Assembly: GCF_900107275.1 (NCBI RefSeq)
Contig: NZ_FNPI01000013.1
Coordinates: 62,001 to 126,000 of the forward strand
Direction: 5' to 3'
DNA length: 64,000 bases
Source: Evansella caseinilytica
GTDB taxonomy: Bacteria > Bacillota > Bacilli > Bacillales > Salisediminibacteriaceae
A model generated the notes under the pieces. It did no database searches. It worked only from the letters and a program-made list of their open reading frames with translations, and had not been told where the DNA came from. Below, one piece after another: positions 43,880-52,815 of the stretch (positions are counted from its first letter, which is position 1; every line of letters starts with the position of its first letter). The position numbers and the translations under genes were made by a program.

Positions 43880-45079
43880 ATGAAAAAGCGGGAAGTGAAA
43901 AAATTAATTAGTGCAATGATCAGTATGATGATTGGTGCGGCGATCGGCTTTGCCATCGTTTCAGGGATGTTCCAAATAGACATGTCTTCTGAATACACCT
44001 CACTGCCCTTTTATGTGAACGTTCTTATCGTGTTGTTCACATACTTTATGGCTGTAGGCTTGCATGAGCTTGGCCATGCTGTCAGCTTCGTAAAAAACGG
44101 TTTTCGCATGAGAGCGGTTGTTGTGATGATCCTGCTATTTATCAAGGAAGATGGTCGTTGGAAAATGAAAGTTCGCCCAAATGCGGTTACTGCCATCGGT
44201 GGGATCGCCGTTCCGGATCTCGATGCGGTGAAGGATGAGGCAGATTTTAAACAAAAGCAGCGCGGTTATGCCAAAGCGGTTATCGCCGGTCCTGTTGCAT
44301 CGGTTATTGTTTGGCTGGGACTGTCGACAATTGCTCTGCTTGTGATGTTTTCGGTAACGAATGCCTATGTGAAGTCCGGAATGTTTACATTCACGATTGC
44401 ATTGACGTTGATTACCTTGTTTTTACTGGCGACTAGCCTGATAAAAAGCGAGATTGCCATCGGTGATTTCCCGGCGTATTCCCTTGCAAAAAATGACCGT
44501 TTTTTTATGGCGATGCAGTTTTACCAATATGCGTTCTTTTCGTCTGACAAGGAAAGTGCAAGAAGCAAGAACAACTACGTAAAGGGTGTCATATTTGAAG
44601 AGCTTCAGAAAAAGCTGGAGAAACAGGATACCGATTTGTTCACAATGCATATGATGGATACTTTCATTACAGAATATCTAATTGGAAGGCTGACCGAGCT
44701 GCCGCCGGTAGTGAAGGATTATGTTGATTTTTTGCAAGAAAATCCCGTGGCTTTTTCCAAGCTGAAGGAATCGGAATTAACGTTGATTGTCTACCTTCAT
44801 ATATTGAGGCTGTGGTACTTGCAGCCGGAAACAAAGGAGCAGGCGCTGGGGTTGTATGAAGAGCTGAAAAGCGAGCTCAAGCCGAATACTGCAATGAGAA
44901 GCTACTTACTTAAGCAGGCCGACCATGTTTTCGGATTGGCGGACAACGAAGAATTCCTGCGCAACAAAAATAATATTTGCATCTCTCCGGCCCACGGAAT
45001 TTGGAAAAATTTTGACGGCTATTATGCAGACGAAATTAAATTAAACGAACGCATCTTTGAAAACGAGGCCGTCAGCTAA
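43880..45079 (+). CDS. M50-type membrane metalloprotease with a helical C-terminal domain
   Basis: A 399-residue protein. The zinc motif HELGH is at 62-66 within a membrane helix (FTYFMAVGLHELGHAVSF), AGPVA at 136-140 resembles the GPxxN motif of site-2 proteases, and EIAIGDFPAY (191-200) may supply the third ligand in Asp196. About five membrane segments lie between residues 8 and 190. The last 200 residues are soluble and helical, without recognised domain. Membrane proteases of this type cut regulators or peptides within the bilayer; the substrate here is unknown. The gene is not in the B. subtilis order. AGGAGGAATTGGAAA precedes the ATG. Confidence 0.75.
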   Translation: MKKREVKKLISAMISMMIGAAIGFAIVSGMFQIDMSSEYTSLPFYVNVLIVLFTYFMAVGLHELGHAVSFVKNGFRMRAVVVMILLFIKEDGRWKMKVRPNAVTAIGGIAVPDLDAVKDEADFKQKQRGYAKAVIAGPVASVIVWLGLSTIALLVMFSVTNAYVKSGMFTFTIALTLITLFLLATSLIKSEIAIGDFPAYSLAKNDRFFMAMQFYQYAFFSSDKESARSKNNYVKGVIFEELQKKLEKQDTDLFTMHMMDTFITEYLIGRLTELPPVVKDYVDFLQENPVAFSKLKESELTLIVYLHILRLWYLQPETKEQALGLYEELKSELKPNTAMRSYLLKQADHVFGLADNEEFLRNKNNICISPAHGIWKNFDGYYADEIKLNERIFENEAVS

Positions 45080-45190
45080 ACGTATATTGGACGTACGTTA
45101 GCAGCGAACGTAGAGACGGCGGAACAGTGGGCTTAGCTGGCATTGTTTCCGCGAGCAGATACTGTTAACCTAAGGATGTTCTGAGGGGAA
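45075..45190 (+). repeat. R2 repeat copy e (diverged)
   Basis: ACGTATATTGGACGTACGTT, AGCAGCGAACGTAGAGACGG and GGCATTGTTTCCGCGAGCAG recall the order of R2 blocks. It starts in the stop codon of the metalloprotease gene. Similarity is weaker than between copies a and c. Confidence 0.4.
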
Positions 45191-45342
45191 GCACTCTTCT
45201 CGGACATTCACCGTTGGCTTACGTCAAGCATAGTCGTCCTTTCGTTTGAAACTGGCCGGCTATGCTTTTTTTAAACTTAAAAATACCAACGTCATGAAGC
45301 GCCAAACGCGCGCCGGGAGACGCGCGCGTTCAAAAGTAATAA

Positions 45343-45594
45343 TTACCCAGTGTATTGAAGTATTAATTGATATATTGCTATACAAAGTCCTAAAATACTC
45401 GCTTTCATTTTAGACGGATGGTATTTCGGGATGCGAAACAAATAAAAGAAAACGATGATAAAACCTATAGGGAGCCATAGCTTAAAAACACCTTCCTCTG
45501 TACTATGAACATAAATAGGAGCAATGTAAAGGCTGATAAGAAAATAAAAAAATACCGTGAAACGTCTCGTTTCTAATTGCTTGCTCCACCTCAC
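45343..45594 (-). CDS. Small membrane protein of unknown function
   Basis: An 83-residue frame on the minus strand with three hydrophobic segments (FTVFFYFLISLYIAPIYV, KLWLPIGFIIVFFYLF, ASILGLCIAIYQLILQY) separated by charged loops, including IPKYHPSKMKAS. The start would be GTG at 45594 without a good ribosome binding site, so the N-terminus is uncertain. It lies between the metalloprotease gene and R1 copy F. No family is recognised. Confidence 0.5.
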   Translation of the reverse strand: MRWSKQLETRRFTVFFYFLISLYIAPIYVHSTEEGVFKLWLPIGFIIVFFYLFRIPKYHPSKMKASILGLCIAIYQLILQYTG

Positions 45595-45735
45595 TAATAG
45601 AATAATAATTATGATTGAGATCAGCGTAATATGTAAAGCGGGCAGTGCAATAGTAATATTTCCAAATGTAAACTCCTTTAATTTCCTCCGCCTTTTCGAT
45701 TTTTATTTATCGTGTATGATCAAAAAGATTGCTTT

Positions 45736-46149
45736 ATAGAGCGTGTTCAAAAAGATCGTTTTTTATCTTTTTGAACAAGCACGAAGCAATGAGCCGTTCT
45801 TCACTGAGACACTGCGAACTGTCTCATTGTGCCATCGCACGCGATGGCACTGGTGCTCTACTAGTAGAGGAAGAGACAATGAGTGGAGCCGGTGCATTCT
45901 TTTCAAGCCGGCTGTGAGTGGTTTTCTCAGAGTCAGGATGGCGACATTCCGCTGTTACTCACAAATGCAACCTGAATGTGCTTCATCGAGTCAATTTGCG
46001 TCGAGTAACCGCAGACGCAGGACGTGAGTCGTACTTAAGCGGAATTGGAGGATGGCGACATTCCGCCGTTGCCCATAGGACGTGGGCAGCATTTAGGTGG
46101 AATTGGGCGCATCGTGCGGAACCATTGCCTTTTTGAACAGACTCTTTTA
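45736..46149 (+). repeat. R1 element, copy F
   Basis: Left end AGAGCGTGTTCAAAAAG, right end (other strand) AGAGTCTGTTCAAAAAG, so the inverted ends agree at 15 of 17 positions. Inside are the R1 hairpin, the perfect stem GTGCCATCGC/GCGATGGCAC (45830-45851), one GCAACCTGAATGTGCTTCAT block and two GCGACATTCCGC blocks. It differs from copy A by carrying one instead of two of the 120-bp units. Confidence 0.85.
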
Positions 46150-46786
46150 TCTTTTGATCATACACCTATCATATTTTTTTGCCTTCCAAAATTGTCATTC
46201 CATTTTCATGTTACAACTATTATTTTAAAAAATCACTTCAAATAAATAACAGAATCAACTTTCTCCAAAGGCTTGTCCTCTCCGACTGTTTTATGCAGTA
46301 ATTGTTATTACTTTGCTGAAATAATTACTTGGCACACATCGTAACACATGAAAATGCGGGTGATACGTTCCAAAAGATTTATTTTCGGGATCTCTATTTT
46401 TCGTCCCCCCTAAAGCCAGAGAAAAAACCTTCACGGACGTTTTAAAAGCCTTATACTTCGTCAAACTTTCTAACGCTTCAGACGTAGCCTTTCAAAAAAT
46501 AGAGCGCTGATTTTTTCACACATTTTTTCACGAAAGTCCCATGTCTAGCACGGGAAACGGCTGTCGAATCGAAACAGTTCCTTGATTTTATGCATATCTG
46601 CACACTTGGATTAATAAAATTTAACAAACCTTACTACAATCACAGGCTGTTCAGAAAGAATGAGGAGGTTGGCAGTCAACCTGCAACCACCGGAGAACGC
46701 AGCAAAGTCATCTTGAGAAAGCAAGCAAGGGTGCTGTCTTATCTTCGTCTTTTTGAACTCCATAAGACACTAGGGAGGCGAGAGGT
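46150..46786. other. Gap before spoIIID
   Basis: About 640 bp, AT-rich. No gene found. GGTTGGCAGTCAACC at 46669 is a small hairpin. A sigma-E-like -10 (CATAAGAC at 46761) lies 26 bp before the start of spoIIID, but its -35 is poor. Confidence 0.4.
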
Positions 46787-47071
46787 GTGCACGATTACAT
46801 CAAGGAGAGAACAATCAAGATAGGAAGGTACATCGTAGAGACGAGGAAGACGGTCAGAACAATTGCCAAGGAATTTGGGGTATCCAAAAGCACAGTGCAT
46901 AAAGACTTGACAGAGAGACTGCCGGAAATCAACGCAGAGCTTGCAAATGAAGTAAAGGAGATACTTGATTATCACAAATCCATCCGTCATTTACGCGGGG
47001 GAGAGGCGACAAAAGTAAAATATAGAAAGGCGGATAAGACAAAAGACGAAGCATTGGAAACAAAAGTATAA
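46787..47071 (+). CDS. spoIIID: Sporulation transcriptional regulator SpoIIID
   Basis: A 94-residue DNA-binding protein that adjusts mother-cell transcription during the sigma-E to sigma-K switch. The helix-turn-helix is in TVRTIAKEFGVSKSTVHKDL (22-41), and the basic C-terminal tail adds minor-groove contacts. The GTG start at 46787 follows AGGGAGGCGAGAG. The neighbour is mbl, as in B. subtilis. Confidence 0.97.
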   Translation: MHDYIKERTIKIGRYIVETRKTVRTIAKEFGVSKSTVHKDLTERLPEINAELANEVKEILDYHKSIRHLRGGEATKVKYRKADKTKDEALETKV

Positions 47072-47206
47072 AAAATAATAAATTCCTCCCGCTTTCTCAA
47101 GACAAAATATGATAAAATAATACAATGGATACAAATCTATGTTGAATCGGGTCATCATGATCTGCAACGAGTCGATCGGTATATCATATTTGGGAGGAAA
47201 TGAATA

Positions 47207-48211
47207 ATGTTTGGAAGGGATATTGGAATTGACTTAGGTACAGCAAACGTACTTATTCATGTAAAAGGAAAAGGAATTGTATTGGATGAACCTTCAGTCG
47301 TAGCCATTGATACGACGACAAATCGCGTTCTTGCAGTAGGAGACGAAGCCTTTCGTATGGTTGGCCGAACACCTGGAAATATTGTTGCAATCCGACCGTT
47401 AAGGGACGGAGTAATTGCCGATTTTGATACAACGGAGTCCATGCTCAAATATTTTTTAAATAAGGTTCGGGTCAACGGCTTATTGACAAAGCCGCGCATT
47501 TTAATTTGTTGTCCGACAAACATCACATCCGTCGAGCAAAAAGCAATTCGGGAAGCTGCTGAAAAAAGTGGTGGAAAAAATGTATACCTTGAAGAAGAAC
47601 CGAAAGTGGCTGCCATTGGCGCGGGGATGGATATTTATCAGCCAAGCGGAAACATGGTCGTTGACATAGGCGGTGGAACAACAGATGTTGCCGTTTTATC
47701 CATGGGAGACATCGTCACCGCCTCATCGATCAAAGTTGCAGGGGACCGCTTTGACAGCGATATCCTCAACTACATCAAGAAAAAGTACAAGCTGCTGATC
47801 GGAGAGCGGACAGCCGAAGATATTAAAATCAATGTTGGAACAGTATTTCCAGGCGGACGGCAGGAAGAAATGGACATTCGCGGACGGGACATGGTCACCG
47901 GACTCCCGAGAACGTTAACGGTAAAATCGGAAGAAGTACGGGAATCCTTGGAAGAGTCGATATATCATATTGTACAAGCCTCAAAAAATGTGTTGGAAAA
48001 AACACCGCCGGAGCTTTCTGCCGATATTATTGATCGCGGAATTATTCTCACAGGCGGCGGAGCCTATCTTCACGGCATTGAGCAACTGTTGATGGACGAG
48101 CTGAAAGTTCCGGTGCTTGTTGCGGAAGACCCGATGCACTCCGTTGCGAAAGGAACGGGAATTTTGCTGGAAAACCTCGATCGGATTGCCGGCAGAAAAA
48201 TGAAAATATAA
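47207..48211 (+). CDS. mbl: Cell-shape actin homologue Mbl
   Basis: A 334-residue MreB-family ATPase that guides lateral cell-wall synthesis as membrane-bound filaments. The N-terminal MFGRDIGIDLGTANVLIHVK (20 residues) includes the phosphate 1 motif, MVVDIGGGTTDVAVLS is phosphate 2, and ILTGGGAYLHG the adenosine motif. The choice of Mbl over MreB rests on its place between spoIIID and flhO. TGGGAGGAAATGA precedes the ATG. Confidence 0.97.
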   Translation: MFGRDIGIDLGTANVLIHVKGKGIVLDEPSVVAIDTTTNRVLAVGDEAFRMVGRTPGNIVAIRPLRDGVIADFDTTESMLKYFLNKVRVNGLLTKPRILICCPTNITSVEQKAIREAAEKSGGKNVYLEEEPKVAAIGAGMDIYQPSGNMVVDIGGGTTDVAVLSMGDIVTASSIKVAGDRFDSDILNYIKKKYKLLIGERTAEDIKINVGTVFPGGRQEEMDIRGRDMVTGLPRTLTVKSEEVRESLEESIYHIVQASKNVLEKTPPELSADIIDRGIILTGGGAYLHGIEQLLMDELKVPVLVAEDPMHSVAKGTGILLENLDRIAGRKMKI

Positions 48212-48623
48212 TATTCGAACATCATCATTGGAGCTCCCATCTTAATGCGGCATTGATCTTGCCGGCAGTAAGATTATTTTTGCCTGCAATAAAAACAACT
48301 GCATTTTGGTTGACGCAGAAAAAAGTGGAATCTAACTTTTGGTAAAATGATTTTAGCATATTGAATGTATTATTATAAGAATTACCAGCGTCACCCATTT
48401 ACTTTCAAAAATAGGGAAGATCGTTTCATGGTAGTCATTATTCCGTAATTTGCCATTCGGCTTCAGGGAAGTTTATAAAATAGTCCTGGAAAAAAACGAA
48501 GGATTTGCACAATCAATTTTTTACAAATCACGTTACAATGAATGATAAGTGTAATGAGCGGACATTTTTGTGGCATTTTCCGCAAAAAAGACAATGACAA
48601 TCAGTGAATAAGAGGTGAAGGAA
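48212..48623. other. Gap between mbl and flhO
   Basis: About 410 bp with no gene. Several A/T tracts could be promoters for flhO, for instance TTGAAT at 48361, but none has proper spacing. There is no clear terminator after mbl. Confidence 0.4.
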
Positions 48624-49448
48624 ATGCTTCGCGGTTTATATACGGCAGGTGCGGGGATGATTGCTCAGCAGCGCCGACAGGAAATGCTTTCAAACAATAT
48701 AGCGAACATTAATACGCCGGGATACAAAACAGAGCAGTCTTCAATGAGGGCTTTCCCGAATATGTTGATCAAGGCTCTTGGGACGGATCATATTCAGAGA
48801 TTCGGCTCCTCCATGGTCGGCGAATTGACAACCGGTGTGTATATGCAGGAAAACACGCCGAATTTTCGCCAGGGTGACCTGCAGGAAACAATGAATACGA
48901 CCGACATTGCGTTGTTACAAGGGCTTGTTCCAGTAGATGAAGCAACCGGTCAAGAAGCGATGCTCATGTATATCGTTGAAAATGCCGACGGGGACATCCG
49001 GTACACAAGAAACGGCAGCTTCACCGTGGACGGCTCCGGCTTTTTGACGACATCGCAAGGTTATTATGTGCTGGATAACAACGGTGACCGGATCAATGTG
49101 GGCGGAGAAGATTTTACCGTAACGATGGAAGGGCAGATTTTGTCGGCGGATGAGCAACTTATTGCTCAACTGGACGTAGCGCTTATTCCTGATCCGACAC
49201 AGCTTGTCAAGGAAGGAAACGGCCTTCTGCGCTATGACGGTGAAAATGCCGTTGTGTCGGCTGTTGGCAATGGTGACGTTATTTTTCAACTGCAGCAAGG
49301 GTTTATTGAACGCTCCAACGTGGATGCGGCTCAAACGATGACGGAAATGATGACAGCTTTACGAAGCTTTGAAGCCAACCAGCGCGTGCTTCAAGCGTAT
49401 GACCGCAGCCTGGAGCGTGCTGTCAACGAAGTAGGCAAGATCGGATAA
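48624..49448 (+). CDS. flhO: Flagellar hook-basal body protein FlhO
   Basis: A FlgG/FlgF-type rod protein of 274 residues. The N-terminal rod motif NNIANINTPGYKTEQSSM (27-44 or so) and C-terminal coiled segment SNVDAAQTMTEMMTALRSFE (20 residues) are both present, as required for export and stacking. Distal rod function is inferred from B. subtilis. The ATG at 48624 follows AGAGGTGAAGG. It is followed by its paralogue flhP. Confidence 0.94.
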   Translation: MLRGLYTAGAGMIAQQRRQEMLSNNIANINTPGYKTEQSSMRAFPNMLIKALGTDHIQRFGSSMVGELTTGVYMQENTPNFRQGDLQETMNTTDIALLQGLVPVDEATGQEAMLMYIVENADGDIRYTRNGSFTVDGSGFLTTSQGYYVLDNNGDRINVGGEDFTVTMEGQILSADEQLIAQLDVALIPDPTQLVKEGNGLLRYDGENAVVSAVGNGDVIFQLQQGFIERSNVDAAQTMTEMMTALRSFEANQRVLQAYDRSLERAVNEVGKIG

Positions 49449-49516
49449 AGAAGCAGGCATGATTTGCTAACTAGGAAAAGCGGGCTTGAAAAAAATGATG
49501 CAGGAGCAGTGAGACA

Positions 49517-50347
49517 ATGAATCAATCGATGATTAATTCTGCGGTAACAATGGGCCAAATTCAACACAAGCTGGATACGATCGGCAACAATTTGGCAAAC
49601 GTTAATACAACCGGATATAAGCGGCGTGATACAACGTTTTCTGATCTGCTTGTTCAGCATATCAATAATCAAATTGTTCACTCGCATGAAGTCGGTCGGC
49701 AAACGCCAAATGGAATTCGCGTCGGATCAGGAGCGGCGGTCGCACAAACGGCCATCCGCTTTGAGCAGGGAAGCATCCAGACAACCGGGAGACCGCTGGA
49801 CATTGCACTGACGGAAAAAGGCTACTTTTTTGAGCTTACGCCTGCGGAGGACGGCACGCGCCGCTTTACGCGTGATGGCGCCTTCTATTTGACGCCAAAC
49901 CCTGCGGCTCAGGGCGAAAACCTGCTGGTAAATCAAAATGGAGACTATATTCTTTCTGTTGACGGCAATCCGATTTCGATTCCTGCCGGGCATGAAGAGC
50001 TCAACATTACGGAAGAAGGTGTGATTGAGGTTGTGTTTGCCAACGGACAAAGAGCCGTTGCTGGGCAGATCCAGCTAGTGCAGATAACGAAACCGCAGCT
50101 TCTCCTGTCAGCAGGAGAAAACACTTTTGTTTTTCCGAATCTCGCGGATTTAGAGCTTAACATCGACGACGTGTTAAATGAGGCTGCGGGTACGCAAGTG
50201 TTTATGCAAGGGGCGCTGGAGTCGTCTAATGTGGATATGGGCCGGGAAATAACCGAGATGATGCTGGCACAGCGAAGCTATCAGTTTAATGCTCAGGCGA
50301 TTTCCATCACTGACCAGATGATGGGGCTTGTGAATAATATCCGTTAG
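49517..50347 (+). CDS. flhP: Flagellar hook-basal body protein FlhP
   Basis: Second rod-type protein, 276 residues, with NNLANVNTTGYKRRDTTFSD (20 residues) near the N-terminus and ESSNVDMGREITEMMLAQRS (20 residues) near the C-terminus. The flhO-flhP pair after mbl is characteristic of B. subtilis and relatives. GGAGCAGTGAGACA precedes the ATG. Confidence 0.94.
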   Translation: MNQSMINSAVTMGQIQHKLDTIGNNLANVNTTGYKRRDTTFSDLLVQHINNQIVHSHEVGRQTPNGIRVGSGAAVAQTAIRFEQGSIQTTGRPLDIALTEKGYFFELTPAEDGTRRFTRDGAFYLTPNPAAQGENLLVNQNGDYILSVDGNPISIPAGHEELNITEEGVIEVVFANGQRAVAGQIQLVQITKPQLLLSAGENTFVFPNLADLELNIDDVLNEAAGTQVFMQGALESSNVDMGREITEMMLAQRSYQFNAQAISITDQMMGLVNNIR

Positions 50348-50391
50348 CGTTAAAATGACAAGTAAGCCGGAAATCACGAGGTGTTCCTGTC

Positions 50392-51285
50392 ATGAGTAAC
50401 GAGAACAATTCATGGAGTGAGCCTCAAGGCAAGGGAAGATCCGATATACCGACGGGTGAGGACGGTTTAATTGCAGGGGATAGCAGCGACTTCAGTGTTG
50501 CGCAAAACGGTGAACGTGTGCAAAAAAGCGGCGCGTTGCTGGAAGAAAATTCTGCAGACAAAAGTGCTTCCTTTGTACATGAGGCTGACTCCGCTAATGA
50601 AAAGCGTTTGTCTGATCAGGGAAAAAATGGAAGAGGGGCGTCGGGATACGACGGCTCCATTTTGCGTGGGCAAAATAATAATACCCAGTCAGACACAGAA
50701 GAAACACCTTATATCCTTTATGAAACAAGAGCAAAAACGATGGCAAAGGATATTCGGGTTGAGGCGGATAAAAATAAACGTGCTTCAATGGACGATCCAG
50801 TGAAATACGTTGGCGAAATAGAAAACAGCGGACATGCTGCTCCTTCTCATCAAGTAAGGTTAGATTTTGTCGAGGAATCAGCAGTCCAGCAGAAGAGGGA
50901 AGAGGAAGTTACAATGTCACGAGTACAGTTGCGACGCAAAAACGAAGAATTACATGAAACAAAAAAGTCGGGGACTCATGTGAAAGCTGCCGCAAGCGGC
51001 GATAAAACCCGAAGCCAACTCCGGGCAAAGAAGCAGCCTGAAAACGAGCAGGCAGCCGGTAAGAATAAAAAGCGCAAGGGAAGAATCCGGTTAATTCCTA
51101 TATGGCTGCGCATCATCGTTGTGACGGGTTTACTGGCAGGCAGCTTGGTAGCAGGTGCGATTGTCGGCTATAAAATCGGCGGCGGTGATGATTCGGCAAG
51201 AATTTTAGATAAGGAAACGTGGTTCCGTGTTTACGACTTTATTTATGACGGCACTGACCGGGAACGGGATAAGACCGAGGAGTAA
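50392..51285 (+). CDS. EpuA-like membrane protein (often annotated RNA polymerase subunit beta) with a long N-terminal extension
   Basis: Up to 297 residues. The last 125 residues match the small EpuA family, a single-pass membrane protein found after flhP in Bacillaceae and often labelled a DNA-directed RNA polymerase subunit beta: a basic stretch (RAKKQPENEQAAGKNKKRKG), one helix (about 240-260, IIVVTGLLAGSLVAGAIVGY) and an external tail with ETWFRVYDFIYDGTDRE. The first 173 residues are hydrophilic, low in complexity and of no family. An internal ATG at 50914 with GAGGAAG ahead would give the normal-sized 123-residue protein; AGGTG precedes the upstream ATG at 50392. Which start is used is open. 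Confidence 0.75.
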   Translation: MSNENNSWSEPQGKGRSDIPTGEDGLIAGDSSDFSVAQNGERVQKSGALLEENSADKSASFVHEADSANEKRLSDQGKNGRGASGYDGSILRGQNNNTQSDTEETPYILYETRAKTMAKDIRVEADKNKRASMDDPVKYVGEIENSGHAAPSHQVRLDFVEESAVQQKREEEVTMSRVQLRRKNEELHETKKSGTHVKAAASGDKTRSQLRAKKQPENEQAAGKNKKRKGRIRLIPIWLRIIVVTGLLAGSLVAGAIVGYKIGGGDDSARILDKETWFRVYDFIYDGTDRERDKTEE

Positions 51286-51636
51286 AGTGACTGGACAATA
51301 AAGTGGATGTCAGGTGACTGACGCAGCAAGAAGGCCTTCTCCGGCACATTGACGATTACATGATCGGTTGCATGATTATTTGACTGCTGACGTGACTGGG
51401 GAAGGTTTTTGGAAAGATTAAGAAAGTATAAAATTTTTTTCACAACCACACGTCCACACGTCTAAGACGTGTGGTAATTTTTTATGGCAAAAAATACGGC
51501 AGTGGTGGAACCTCTGATACGCAATCTCCATGCTGATTTTACGCGAAATCGGATAATTGTTGAGAATTATGATAAAAGGAAGTAAACTTGAAGGAGAAAA
51601 TATTTTATACCTGGATATAATAGGAGGTAATAATAA
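51286..51636. other. Gap before fabZ with terminator
   Basis: Contains the terminator at 51454-51485, then a fabZ leader of about 150 bp. A possible -10 TATGATAAAA at 51569 lies 68 bp before the fabZ start. No gene. Confidence 0.45.
51454..51485 (+). terminator. Terminator of the flhOP/EpuA-like gene region
   Basis: CCACACGTC, loop TAA, GACGTGTGG: a perfect 9-bp stem at 51454-51474, followed by TAATTTTTTA. Confidence 0.85.
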
Positions 51637-52068
51637 ATGCTAAATATTGAAGAGATAAAGGAGATTATTCCTCATCGCTACCCTTTTTTGCTGATTGACC
51701 GAATTTTGGAGGTGGAGGAAGGACAGCGGGCTGTAGGAATAAAAAATGTGTCTGCCAATGAAGCATTTTTCAACGGGCATTTTCCTGATTTTCCGGTAAT
51801 GCCGGGAGTGCTAATTATTGAAGCGCTGGCACAGGTAGGAGCTGTGGCGATGCTGAAGAAAGAAGAAAACCGCGGAAAGCTTGCATTTTTCGCCGGAATT
51901 GATCATTGCCGGTTTAAAGGGCAGGTGAAACCTGGAGACCAGCTTCGGCTGGAAGTGGAAATGACGAGGTTGCGGGGGAAAATTGGCAAAGGAAAAGCAA
52001 CAGCCACAGTTGACGGCAATCTTGTTGCCGAAGCAGAAATAATGTTTGCTTTGGCAGACAATAAATAA
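51637..52068 (+). CDS. fabZ: 3-hydroxyacyl-ACP dehydratase FabZ
   Basis: Dehydrates 3-hydroxyacyl-ACP to trans-2-enoyl-ACP in fatty acid elongation. The 143-residue hot-dog fold protein has [13 protein letters not shown] (11-23), [20 protein letters not shown] (20 residues) with His48 and catalytic Glu62, and [25 protein letters not shown] precedes the ATG. It keeps the B. subtilis position after flhP. Confidence 0.98.
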   Translation: MLNIEEIKEIIPHRYPFLLIDRILEVEEGQRAVGIKNVSANEAFFNGHFPDFPVMPGVLIIEALAQVGAVAMLKKEENRGKLAFFAGIDHCRFKGQVKPGDQLRLEVEMTRLRGKIGKGKATATVDGNLVAEAEIMFALADNK

Positions 52069-52079
52069 TTCATGAATTT

Positions 52080-52132
52080 TTCAGGGACATGGGGTGTGAA
52101 CAATTGTTCACACCCCATGTCCCTGAACTTTT
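52080..52132. terminator. 48-bp perfect palindrome after fabZ (R3 family)
   Basis: Positions 52080-52103 are the exact reverse complement of 52104-52127, with no spacer; the ends are TTCAGGGACATGGGGTGTGA and TCACACCCCATGTCCCTGAA. CTTTTTG follows. It shares the GGGACATG core with the other R3 hairpins and includes a GTTCACA module in each arm. Confidence 0.9.
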
Positions 52133-52549
52133 TGTGAATTTCTTCGATGTTAAGTTTTGTTACATTCATGTTGCAGATTTTATACCAATGTTAATGAATT
52201 TTGAGATACAGTGGGAAAGTGATGGGACATTGTAAAAAATGGTAGAAAGGTGTTTGGAATGATTGTTTTTGGGATATAGGGGTGTTAGAATCACACCAGT
52301 TGAGTTTGATTCAACAAATGAACTAGGCAAAATAGCAAAACAATTATTTTTCACTGGTGAATAATTTATTTTTAGCCAGTAAAAACGTAAGTCCATTTCA
52401 CGTTTACAAGCGGCGTGATGTGAATACGTGATCTTCTCGAACTTTTGCTGAGCCATGCAAAAATAAGGTAATTCGAGTACACTTTTCCGTCATTTCGCTT
52501 TTTATATAGAGTGACAGTACTTTCTATCAGTCCCAGGAAGTGATAAGTA
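52133..52549. other. Gap upstream of the frameshifted gene
   Basis: AT-rich, no supported gene. GTTGAGTTTGATTCAAC at 52299 is a small hairpin. A sigma-B-like promoter candidate lies at 52252. Confidence 0.4.
52252..52276 (+). promoter_or_regulatory. Sigma-B-like promoter candidate
   Basis: GTTTGG (52252-52257), 13 bp, GGGATA (52271-52276). This resembles the general-stress sigma-B consensus GTTTAA, 12-15 bp, GGGTAT, but two positions differ in each box. It is about 270 bp upstream of the frameshifted gene, so the link is weak. Confidence 0.25.
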
Positions 52550-52815
52550 ATGAAGAAAAAGGTGTTCGTGACTTTTCTGACAGCTGTTTCTAAAGCCAAA
52601 ATCTTAGCGATTAGCCGAGATGACAAAGAATTTTTTTTAAACGAACGATCTCGTGTCGGTTGGAAGGGAAAAAATACTTTGGAAAAACACTTTCAAAGGC
52701 TTTAGATCAGCACACAGGAACACCGATCGATGTAGTAGCGGGGACAGATAAACTGATAGCGTACATGTCATTATCTAAAAATAAGTATTTCTATACGTAT
52801 AGGAGGATTTTATGA
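52550..52815 (+). CDS. Small gene split by a -1 frameshift at a T8 run
   Basis: A frame starts at 52550 (GGAAG six bases upstream) with MKKKVFVTFLTAVSKAKILA and reaches a stop at 52703. The protein-like reading instead continues in the -1 frame from 52642: RTISCRLEGKKYFGKTLSKA, then LDQHTGTPIDVVAGTDKLIA and YMSLSKNKYFYTYRRIL, ending at a TGA (52813-52815) that overlaps the ATG of the next gene. The change of frame falls at TTTTTTTTAAAC (52631-52642), where T TTA AAC is in exact register for a -1 slip. Joined, the protein has about 88 residues. It is either a gene inactivated by a one-base indel in the T run or a case of -1 frameshifting. Family unknown. Confidence 0.5.

Noticed and set aside
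46590-46823. 77-residue frame overlapping the start of spoIIID
   Set aside because: It overlaps the strongly supported spoIIID gene in another frame and covers its promoter region.
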